Below are positions 38,382-64,000 of a stretch of 64,000 bases of DNA, piece by piece. The DNA lies in the NCBI RefSeq assembly GCF_020382885.2, contig NC_058498.1, forward strand, positions 21,667,001 to 21,731,000, given 5' to 3'. Within the stretch, counting starts at the first letter, position 1; each line of letters starts with the position of its first letter. The notes under the pieces are model-generated. The model was not told the origin of the DNA. It searched no databases and was given only the letters and a program-made list of their open reading frames with translations. The DNA is from Scatophagus argus (lineage: Eukaryota > Chordata > Actinopteri > Scatophagidae). Both the position numbers and the translations under genes were made by a program.

Positions 38382-41300
38382 TCAGTCCATTTCTTCCAGC
38401 AGATGCACAGTTTCCCTCAGGTCCTCCACGACTGCATCCACATCTGCTTTGGTGGTCCCCCTGCCCACGCTCAGCCTTAAGGCATTAGCTGCCACCTCTG
38501 AGGGTACGCCGCAGCTCAGAAGGATATGGGAAGGCCTGATGGACAGACACAGTGCAGTGCACGGGAGTTATGTAACTATAATCTGTGGTGTCTAGACAAA
38601 AGCAGAACGCGGGGAAAAGGGACTGCGTTTTACCTGTTTCCACTGTCTGAGTGGCAGGCGGCACCGACGCTGGCCAGCAGCCTCGTACAGTTGGACAATA
38701 CCCTCCAGCCTAAAGCAGTAGAGACACGGATTAATCATTCAGAGCCTTTGTAGCTTACAAACAGTCGTGTGCAGGTCATGAACTGGCTCTGACACACATT
38801 GGTGTAGGGTTAGAGGACACTGTGTTGGACAGGCAAGCTAAAACAAACATAGACCAGAGACATATGACATCACCTTGTAAAGTTGGGCCAAGGATGGACA
38901 CGTTACATGTGTTAGGCAGGATATCGGAGCCTGGATAGTGGCTGTTGAAGTGGATCTTGTCTTCAAAGATGGCCTGGAAAGGAAAACCTTTTTTTGTATA
39001 CAAATTATAAGCAACAAAATAAAGACGGTGATGATGGAATCAAGCTTACCTTCAGTCGTTCTTCCAAGTAAAGTTTGGTACTTCGCATATGACTCTCATA
39101 ATCAGACAAGTTAGAGGCCACCATTTCTGCAGCCTAACGAACACATAATAAATCAGCAGCTATAAATGAAGCATATGAATATGTTTGATATCTAAATAAA
39201 TATGAATGACATTGTTCTTGTAGTTAAACTAAATTTGTTAGTTAAACTGAATTTGAATGAGGTTATAATAACGAGGTAATGATAAGGTAGAAAATGCAAG
39301 AGAAACATTTCTATAAAATTCCAAAAGACAAGAAGAAACTTGTGGTTGTTTGCCCCCACACACCAGTCAGGTGCAGTTTACTCTCACGTCTGCCCAGACT
39401 CGCGTAACATGTGTAGTGACTGATGTAGCTTCGTCAGCAATCACAATTGAAGCTCAATATCATTAAACCCAATGAGCCTGTGATGAGCTACAATACCCTC
39501 TGCAAAGAAGCTACAAGACATGGCTGATTCACACACGTTTAACCTGGCAGGACTGAGGACCTGTACTATCAGCACAGTTTCAAGGTGGACACCCAAGATC
39601 CGTGTCACCAGTTCAGTATCTGACCAATCACACAATCACAATCTGCTTCCCTTCTGTTCCAAAGCTGTTGAATAATAAACAGAAAACATTGCGACATCAC
39701 AGTGAACTTGACCTTTGTCCATCTGGATATAAAACATGATCACTTCATTATTTTACCTCTATCAGACATTTGAGTAAAACTTTGTCATGATTAGTGCATG
39801 AGTTATGGCTTAAAACATTTTTTATGAGGTGACAGTGAACATTGAGCACCAAATTCTAATCAGTTCATCCTTGAGCCCAAGTGAAAATTTGTGTTAAATC
39901 TGAATTTGTTCGCTCAAAGTGTTTCTGTAGGATCATGTTTATGAAAATGGGAGGCGCAGGCAGAACTACAGTACAGATAGCTCAAAAGCAAAACATATTG
40001 CCTCCAGCCAAGTCTGCTGGGCATAACAAAGGCTGGATTCAATTGTTACACAACGCTATCATGTCACTTTGCCAACCATTACATTAATAACAGATTCTAT
40101 GATACACAATATGATGCAAGGATGTGATGCAAGGCAACTGAGCAAATACTGCTTGTTTTTTATCCTGTGCAATTACCACATATCTCTGTAATTCACCAAA
40201 ACGACAAGCTACAGCGCTACGACAAGCTATTTTATTTCTCAAACAGTCTTCACACTTACAGCTTCATAAATGCAGCCTTTACGACAGGGTTACTGGATTA
40301 AATTGCAAAACAATATAATGTGTTCTATTGATTTTTTTGTCCTCTGTAGTTCTATAATATAATAAACGGAGAAAAATTCCGATTTCTGTGAAAAATCCTA
40401 CAGAGAGACTGGATGACCACCTGCTTTTCAGAAAAGCCAGTTAAATTACTTTAGTAAACATCTGTTAATGGATTCCAAAATGTATGACTGCGTTATTACT
40501 AAACAGCTAGTGACACATGTATGGAACAGGAAACATACCTTTCCCAAACCTGCGATCATTGGTGTATTTTCTGTGCTGCAGCATCAAGAAAGAGATACAA
40601 CACACTGTTAGATTAAGATGTGCAGCGCTCTGATTTTGGCCGTTCTTTAATGCATATTTGGGGCTTTATCATTTCTTAAGAAAGATAATATAGTCTGTTA
40701 CCCTGGTCTGAAATTTCTCTCCTGTCCTCCTCCAAACAACATCGGATATAACGGTGTTCTCGTCCCAGGGCTGTTCGTATACAAAGCACCAATCCGAGGG
40801 CCATAGAACTAAAAGTGTAAGAAGACCTGTTGATAAAATGTTTTTCTATTTTCCATCTGGTTCCAAATCAAGATATTTCATACACAAGATTTCTGACCTT
40901 GTGCCCCACTATGGTGAGGTAATCCACTCCCAGTTCACAGACATCTACTCGGATTTTCCCCAGAGCCTGAGCAGCATCAGTGTGGAGCAAGATCCTGAGC
41001 CGATCATGCTGCTTGTTGAGAGATTTAATCCTCTGGCAGATCTCTTGGACAGGCTGACAAGAGGAGGAGACGTTATTGCACTGCGCATGGGGCTATAAAA
41101 AGTGAAAGCATTTGTTTTTACATTGAAATGGTATTTAAAATTCCATATTTGATATATGATACATGGAAGGGTTTACCAGCTAATATAACTGTCTGCTTCA
41201 TCAGCACCAGTTCCACCTTTGAAAACTGATGGATTCTTCTATTCTAGCATCTTTTCTATTTAAAAAAAATCTCTCAATTATGAGTGCTATAAAAAAATGC

Positions 41301-42503
41301 TCTTTAAGGTGAAGAGGCCATCAGGTTTCCAAGCCTCTTATCTGCTTCTTACCATGATGACTCCTGTCTCATTGTTGGCCAGCATTATAGAGATGAGACA
41401 TGTGTTGGGACGCACTGCAGCAATGATGTCCTCCACCTCCACACGGGCTGTTACCTTAGATACAGGCACAAATGTGACATCTGTGACAGAAACACAGTCA
41501 CCAAAACAAGTCAAGAAAGGGAGCAGATGCAAGAAAGCTACTTGATTCTGGCTTTAATTGGAGTAAATCTTTACATGATGGTCTCCTACCTGCTTTGCCA
41601 TCTTTCTGTAGGTGCTCAGCTACAAGTTTGACAGAGTCATGTTCCACATTAGAGGTGATGATGTGAGGAAGGCTGTTGGTTCCATTCTGGTGCCCGTCAA
41701 CTTGTTCTGCAGCCCCGCAGTTTCTCCTGAAATGCTCTATGGCAGTGTGGAGCACCAAGTTATTGGCCTGTAAGAAATTTGGTTTGCCATGAACCACAGC
41801 TGCATGCATCATACTACTATTCTGTTGATGTAGATGTATACAGGTGTAATGATTACCTCTGTTCCACCTGATGTGAAAATGATGTCTTCTGCTTTACCTC
41901 CAACCATTCTCGCCACATTGTCTCTGGACTGATTAATCAATGCCTTGGCTTTAGCACCTAGAAATAACAATGATTTATTGAAAAAGAACTTTTTTTACTG
42001 TTTGCGCACTGAGACACAACTTCATTGGCTGACTTCCAAAAACGTAAATTAAGGAAAAGCAGTATTGGTTCTCTGATAGTCAAGGAAATCAGTTTAGAAT
42101 CACGATTCAATGGTTTTCTTCACCTGCTATGTAAGTGCTACTCGGGTTGCCCCAGGCATCCCGGAGCGCTTCAGAAACAGCCTGGATCACTTCTGGTTCC
42201 AGAGGAGTTGTGGCATTGTAGTCCATGTAGATCCTGCATTGCATTAAGTACAACGGAGAGAATTTCACGTACTGCCTAAAGTCTGTATACTACAGCGCTG
42301 TAACAAAACATCATGAGCATTTAAAATCACAACATCCATTTCACTTTGCATTCACTATCCTTAAGACTTTATTTCATTCAGACTGAATGGCCGACTGATG
42401 CGACGTCCTACCTGTTTGGATTCATTTCTGAATGAGGTTCAAAGGTATGGTCCGTGAAGGCGTGACGTTTTATCGACGCGATGCCATCGGACTGTTTGGC
42501 CAT
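38382..42503 (-). CDS. scly: Selenocysteine lyase (PLP-dependent, class V aminotransferase fold)
   Basis: Splits L-selenocysteine into L-alanine and selenide, recycling selenium for selenoprotein synthesis; cytosolic homodimer in mammals. Twelve coding exons: 42412-42503 (ATG 42501-42503, starts [14 protein letters not shown]), 42124-42233, 41857-41957, 41590-41767, 41353-41480, 40898-41053, 40702-40808, 40539-40575, 39050-39133, 38874-38973, 38634-38709, 38382-38535 (TGA 38382-38384). Phases close to give about 440 aa (human about 445). Landmarks are [47 protein letters not shown] and the PLP-binding lysine in LTIVGHK (about Lys255). [21 protein letters not shown] follows, then the catalytic cysteine in SVGAACHSD (about Cys383). 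All key residues are present, so the enzyme should be active. Its 3' neighbour espnl is also its neighbour in human. Confidence 0.95.
39134..40538 (-). other. scly intron (about 1.4 kb)
   Basis: The longest scly intron, between exons 40539-40575 and 39050-39133. AT-rich, with nothing recognisable in it. Confidence 0.5.
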
Positions 42504-42970
42504 GATGATCCTGGGGGGAAATAACGCATTTAGTAGCATGTGTGTGTGTCAGTGCTGGCAATTTATTTCTCTCAGCTTTATTAATTAGTGTTGCATTCAT
42601 TTGAACAACAGAGTGTGAGCTTTGATGAAAGACTGCAGGCCACACAGCAGGTATTTTTCCGTCTGTCAGCTATTGCTTATTCAAATTGTCATCATGGTTA
42701 TTACGACGTAGCGTGTAAATAAATGCCAGCTGGAAGTGTAACAGGCTACGGAGGTTTACTTAAAGCACTTAAAGCAAAACATTTCGCTGTAACCTGGTCT
42801 AAAATACTGCGTCAACTAGCGTCACATTGATGCTGTCAGCAGCAGGTGTGACAGATGTTTACTCAGCTTTCGAGTAGCTTTCTTGTACCGACCGTGTTTC
42901 AGGTTAATTCATGGGGAAGCTCGTAACTGAAACATTAAAACACCCTGACTCATCCCTGGCAAAGTCTTAC

Positions 42971-43230
42971 CAAAACCGAGATGATACTTAGGCAGCTAAT
43001 GCAAACTCATCTGTTCACTTTAGCTAAAGCTAACTAGTTCTCATAACATTTTTTTTGCTAGCAAGATAAACAATTAGTTTATCAGCTTCGGAGCTCTTAA
43101 AATGAGTCAGATATGCTCTACTTGACATGACAAGCTCAAGTTCTTGACTTTTGTCTGACCTTGTAAAGTGAGGAGAAGGTTTCCTGAGTAGATTTACTGC
43201 TGTCTGTGTCAATGATCAGCTAGCTAGCCA
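42971..43230 (-). other. Candidate noncoding first exon of scly
   Basis: The exon carrying the start codon begins after an acceptor (CCCCCCAG, exon right end 42510), so an upstream exon must exist. The best donor upstream is CTCGGTTTTG followed by GTAAGA, which ends an exon at 42971. The upstream limit near 43230 is a guess. The first exon would be 5' UTR. Confidence 0.4.
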
Positions 43231-43822
43231 GTTTGTATGACTGAGGCGCTACTCCACTGGGTTGCCAGATGCCTAAAGGAGAAACCTGCAAACAGCAACG
43301 TAAGATGTCATAGTGCCGTAGGACGTTCGAATCAAAGTATAGAGTATGGCGTTTTCGGTGTGTTTTTATATACAGTGTTTGTTTTATTGTATACATGCTA
43401 TTTAGCTAACACAAGCATATTAATAAAAGCATAAATTATATTTTACTCAAACATAAATAATACATATGCAGGAGAAACTAAAATTCTGGGTTTGAAAGTC
43501 CGCGAAAATCAGGGTATTTCAGTGTCGAAGAGCCTGACAGATAATGTAAACCAGAGTCAAGATGAGGATTTTACGGATTTGAGATAAACAAAATGTACTA
43601 AGCTATACACAGTCCCAAATGCTAGCATGAGGACATGGCAACTCTGGACCCTGCTGCCATGGTGACAACCAGGAAGAGTGAAAGAGTGAAACATAGACAC
43701 GTAGCTTTGAGCTTGTTCTCTAAAATATAAGCTTGTGCGAACATGTTTAAACTATGGAATATTTTAAGGTAGCAAAATTGGTGAAAATGCAGTCACTGCA
43801 CTGTTACAACTTGCAACACATA

Positions 43823-44198
43823 CACTATATAGACAAAAGAAATGGGCACCTGACCGTTACACTGGTCAGGGACTTTTATGACATCGCATTATGAACACAT
43901 AGACTGCTTTCCACAAGATTTTGGAGTGTTTCTGTGGAAAATTCAAGTTCCACTTCCACACCAAACTCATCCAGCCATGTCTTTATGGACTTTGCTTTGT
44001 GCACTGGGACACAGTCATGCTGGGATAGAAAAGGGTCTTCACCAAACTGTTGCCACAAAGTTGGAAGCATAGCATTGTCCAACATGTCTTGATATGATGA
44101 GACATTGAGATTTCCCTTCACTGGAAGTTAAGGGGCCGAACCCAACCCAACCCTTGAAAACCCCAGAGGTGTGTCTGTATACTTTTGTCTATATAGTG
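43823..44198 (-). mobile_element. Tc1/mariner-like element, internally deleted, with both TIRs (family B, copy 2)
   Basis: The left terminus CACTATATAGACAAAAG and right terminus CTTTTGTCTATATAGTG are perfect inverted 17-mers 376 bp apart, and a TA dinucleotide precedes the left end. Inside, the minus strand reads a remnant of the transposase C-terminal half (44121 down to about 43940: GNLNVSSYQDMLDNAMLPTL, then QHDCVPVHKAKSIKTWL). The QHD motif contains the second catalytic Asp of the DDE triad. The rest of the transposase is missing, so the element is a MITE-like deletion derivative. It sits between the kif1a 3' end and the scly promoter. Confidence 0.8.
43940..44121 (-). pseudogene. Tc1-like transposase fragment
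   Basis: Short open stretch inside the TIR-bounded element with the Tc1-type order KGNLN, then LPTLWQQFGEDPFLSQHD, then VPVHKAKSIKTWL. The N-terminal helix-turn-helix region and the other catalytic acidic residues are absent, so it cannot encode a working enzyme. Confidence 0.75.
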
Positions 44199-44644
44199 GA
44201 ACTGGGATGGTCATGGTCATGGTCATGTCTAAAATAAACACACTACATCAATTTTTAATATGAATATAATATTTATTATATTCCCTTGTGAGTATGAATA
44301 TTCGTTTAAATGACTTCTACCCCGTTAATGACCTATTTTCAAAATACATGATGGGGAAGCCAACAAATTACAACGCAAGAAAAAATCATTTTATCTCAGG
44401 ACAGGATAGAAAAATTACATTTTCAACACTTTACTAGTAACTTTCTCTGAGTTTCAAATATTGATTCTTTATTGTAAACAAGAAGACAATCTAACTGAGC
44501 ATGTGCACAATGAGTGGAATCACTTATCCTTGTTTCCTATTAGTGAAATTCAAACCATTACAACCATCCCATGTTTAAACTATCCATTGTTTCCCCACAT
44601 ACCAATGCAGTAGATTCTATAAAGAAGAAGAGTCCATCACTTTG

Positions 44645-47635
44645 TGTTGCATAATTTCCATGTTTATTTAATATATGACAATGTGTTTAGTGTACACAAA
44701 CATTTGACATTAAACTCCAACACTCAAAGACACTGACTGAACTACTGCCCATTTAAGATTTTGTAAATGGGTGCAACTTTATAATACACTGTTCACAGCA
44801 ATCATGTTTATATACAATGCAAAATAATTTGAAAAAGGAAACAAAAAAAAAAAAAAGAAATGTACCGGTGCAATTTGATAGTGCAAAGCAAAAACAAAAA
44901 GAGAGAGAGAGAGATTAGATGTGGAAGCACAAAAATGTGAAAGGGCTGAGAAAAAGTAGTTTTTGTGAAGGCTGTCAGAGCATCATGGTGAAGGCAGATA
45001 CAGAAATAACAGTGAAAGCATGACAGTAAGGTAACCTACAGCATTACTCTGTGCAGGATGCAATGCCTAACAGGGCCATGGTGAACCTACGTTCCCCCAC
45101 ATGTTAGTGGACATATTATTACAGGTGTACCACACAACCTTCATGTGGTTTCCTGGTAGTAGTCTAACCTGTCTACAATCAAGAAGGAACCAGACTGTGA
45201 AACCAGAAGACAAGTTTACACATCCATTCCTCCAGAATAAGTAATTTCAAACATTAATGTACATTCAGTGTGATTTTTTTTTTTGTTTTGTTTGTTTGTG
45301 TGTTTTGCTCACTAACAAAAGTTTGGTTGGCTCAAATGTGATGCACATGAAAAGGCCCAAAGAAAACAAGAGGAATGATCTCAACATGGAGATCAGAATG
45401 GGGCGATGCCAGGCTCAAGACTGGGTTTTAAAGGAAATGTGACAGAAATGAGTGCTTGAGACAGTGTAATGTACAGTACAGCAGGGTGTTACCTCAATGA
45501 CAGTGCTATAGCAGGATGAAATACAACTGCAGTCTCCCTCAAGCAAGCCTTTGATAGACTTTGATCAGAACATTGATCACCCAACTCGTAAGACAACACA
45601 TACATTTGATTGTTCGATTAACCACAACTACTGACAGTTGTACACACATGTAGGACTATGAAATGGTTTGATTATATTACTTCAAAATATGTCCACAACA
45701 CAGAGAATACATTCCAGTCTCAGGAAACATGCTTATAGTAGAGTAAGGAACTGTATGGATTACTTCAGCAGGAAACATTAAGACATGCTGAACTGCTGTT
45801 AGTATGTAATCCAAAAATAATATTCTTGTGTAACAGATTGATTCTTTCAGACGTTGTCCAAGTTTGTAAATAAAATGTCAATTCGGTCATTGAGCACGCT
45901 CACTAGGCTGGCTGACCTGAGGCATACTCGTCGATCAATCGTCACACATCTCAGTATCTGTCACTAGCTTCAGTTTCTGATTCATAGTCAGTCTGAATTT
46001 GCTGCAGAAACTGCACAGTTGCACGGTTCCTCAAAGACAAGATGAAGGGATAAAAAGCAGTAGTCTTTCAACTTGGCATTGATTTTTTTGCTCTTTTCAA
46101 AGCATGATTAACAGAACCACATGCCTTCTCACAATCCTGAAATATGTTAAAGTCGCTGTTTTTAATGTATGAACATGAAGTACACTCTGTGTTATGGAAA
46201 TTCAGCAGGAAAGAGATGTGACAAGCAGATGTGATGCAGACGCTTCCAGAACAGTATTATAGCAGCATGAAGGATGTAGTTTCGAAGCAACTGGCGCAGA
46301 GGCAAACTGTACAGTATGATTGAAAAGAGAGGCACTACATTTAATCAATATACATATCATTCAGAAAACCAGCTTCTTGTTCTGTACTGTGAGGAACAGT
46401 TTATACTTTTGATCATTTAACAAGGTAGATTTGTGCGGCTGAGGATGGACAGGCCACCGCAATATTCTCTACCTAGCAATATTCTGACCTTGTCAGATGT
46501 TTGTTAGCTGGGGTAAAGGTCAGATGTGACTACCCTAATCTTAAAGGGGGCAGTATTATTCAAGTAATCTTCAGCACAAAGAAAGTGGCCAATCATAAAG
46601 TTATTAAATTGTTTAAATAGCATTAACTACAAGGGGACAAGGTTGTATTATTCAAACATTTAAGGAACTCATATTAAAAAGTGCAGTGTGCAGAAATTGC
46701 ACGGTACTACTACTTTAGAAATATAAATGTCTTTGTAAATAATAAATACATGCAGAAATAAATCATAAAGCTGTTAAATATCTAAATATATCACATTTTA
46801 AAAGAAAATTCAGATAGAGAATGGGATTAAATCGCGCTAAATTAAAAGTGATGATATTCAATTACTTGTTGTGTCAATGTAGATACCCTCAGTGCTCCTA
46901 CAAGTAGCTAAAAACAACACGGATTTATCAGAATGCCACAAGAACATGAAGTCTATGATGATATGCCATTCCTTTGCCAGGCTGTGTGTGCTAACGTTCC
47001 CAAGGAGTTTTAAGAATAGGAGGCAGATTACTCAATGTCAGGATTCATGGACCATAAAGAAAAGACGACTGTGTCGAATAGTTACACTCTCCTGTCATTT
47101 TCTTCTTTTAGTGTGTATTTTCTAGCTGTATGCAAACCAGTTTCAACACATATAGATGTAGAGCCAAGTAGAGAAGAATCTGTATGTTTGTCTACTTATT
47201 GATGCAAATGTAACAATCCTCACTGGCATGGCAGCTTTAGGTAAAAATAAATGTCACTGTATTTTTTTTAAGGAATAAATGTATAAGGCTTGATGTGTCA
47301 CTGACAACAACTACAGTACATTACTATACGTATGTAATCTGAGATAAGAAACTGTTGCTACTTCCTCCGTTTTCTCCGTTCGTCCAGCTATGAATAAACT
47401 CCAGTACAGTACAGTGACAGGTTTTTGAAGAGGTTCTTCAGACTACAAGACTCACACTGCAGCAAAGGCCTGACACAAAATGGGCGCTTTAGGTGCTGAG
47501 GACACTAGTGATAAACTGAGAACGTACAGAGGAAGGATGGTTGTCGGTGACTGAGGTGGCGGGAATGAGACTCAGCACAAAGGGGAGGAATGAGGACAAG
47601 GATCTATGTACATCTCTCATGAGATTTCTTCAGAG
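44645..47635 (-). other. Probable kif1a 3' UTR (about 3 kb)
   Basis: Runs from the kif1a stop codon to an AATAAA on the minus strand at 44663-44668; another AATAAA at 44272-44277 is possible. The stretch has no coding signal, no splice-bounded exons and no recognisable transposons, unlike the introns. Vertebrate KIF1A transcripts have long 3' UTRs. A GA run sits at about 44900-44914. The extent is inferred. Confidence 0.5.
44663..44668 (-). terminator. Candidate kif1a polyadenylation signal
   Basis: AATAAA on the minus strand (TTTATT on the plus) about 2.97 kb past the stop codon. Confidence 0.45.
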
Positions 47636-63679
<16,044 letters not shown>

Positions 63680-64000
63680 CTGCAAGAAGCAGAAAGTGCC
63701 ACGTTAAATAACTGAGCTGCAAACAAACACAGCACGGAGCTGATGAGAAATGTTCATGTGCTTTTTGTGAAATGTATTCCCCACTGAGATCCTATAAACA
63801 TGTTTCATTTTTACTGTTTATTAAATGTTTGCACATTAAAGATTTGCATTTATGGGAGCAATTGCTTAAGAGAAAGTTTCTAGTAAAAAATAACTAATTT
63901 TCTGAGCTACAGTGCAGCACACCACAACAATATCACTAATATCATATATCATATATCAGTAATACATTGGTCTCAGACCTTTGAAAACATTGTCATGTAA
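63680..64000 (-). other. kif1a intron running off the right edge
   Basis: Upstream of exon 63542-63679, whose acceptor is TTCTTGCAG. No further exon is seen before the window ends. Confidence 0.6.

Noticed and set aside
5590..44198. Possible functional transposase genes in the Tc1-like copies
   Set aside because: Only fragments remain. None has the DNA-binding region plus the full DDE catalytic set.

Overview
The window reads as vertebrate nuclear DNA, most likely from a teleost fish. Genes are split into many short exons with GT/AG borders. The five proteins match the vertebrate families rootletin (CROCC2), KLHL30, espin-like (ESPNL), selenocysteine lyase (SCLY) and the neuronal kinesin KIF1A, and the introns hold degraded Tc1/mariner copies of types common in fish. 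All five genes lie on the minus strand, head to tail, so every gene reads from high to low coordinates. Exon borders were placed by hand from splice motifs. Reading phase closes across every junction, which is the main support for the models.

Layout from left to right: crocc2 5' half (250-16647, continuing past the left edge); a short intergenic gap with a promoter-like block; klhl30 (complete, 17389-21172, about 600 aa); espnl (complete, 22905-37612, about 1040 aa); scly (complete, 38382-42503, about 440 aa); a gap with a Tc1 remnant; then the C-terminal half of kif1a (47636-63679, about 972 aa up to the right edge) with a probable 3 kb 3' UTR.

From memory, human SCLY, ESPNL and KLHL30 are consecutive genes on 2q37.3, and KIF1A and CROCC2 lie further out on the same band. 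The window is therefore a compacted block of 2q37.3-type synteny. The genes do not form one pathway: crocc2 (ciliary rootlet) and espnl (actin bundles of hair-cell stereocilia) are cytoskeletal, klhl30 is probably a muscle Cullin-3 adaptor, scly recycles selenium and kif1a carries synaptic vesicle precursors.

The most interesting signals are: a phase-neutral 24-nt microexon candidate in kif1a; a 105-residue phase-neutral cassette exon in kif1a with a 13-Asp run; a phase-compatible unexplained reading frame in a kif1a intron; X-box-like (RFX) motifs just upstream of crocc2; and a MEF2/E-box cluster upstream of klhl30. I found no wholly new gene system, no CRISPR array and no convincing RNA gene.
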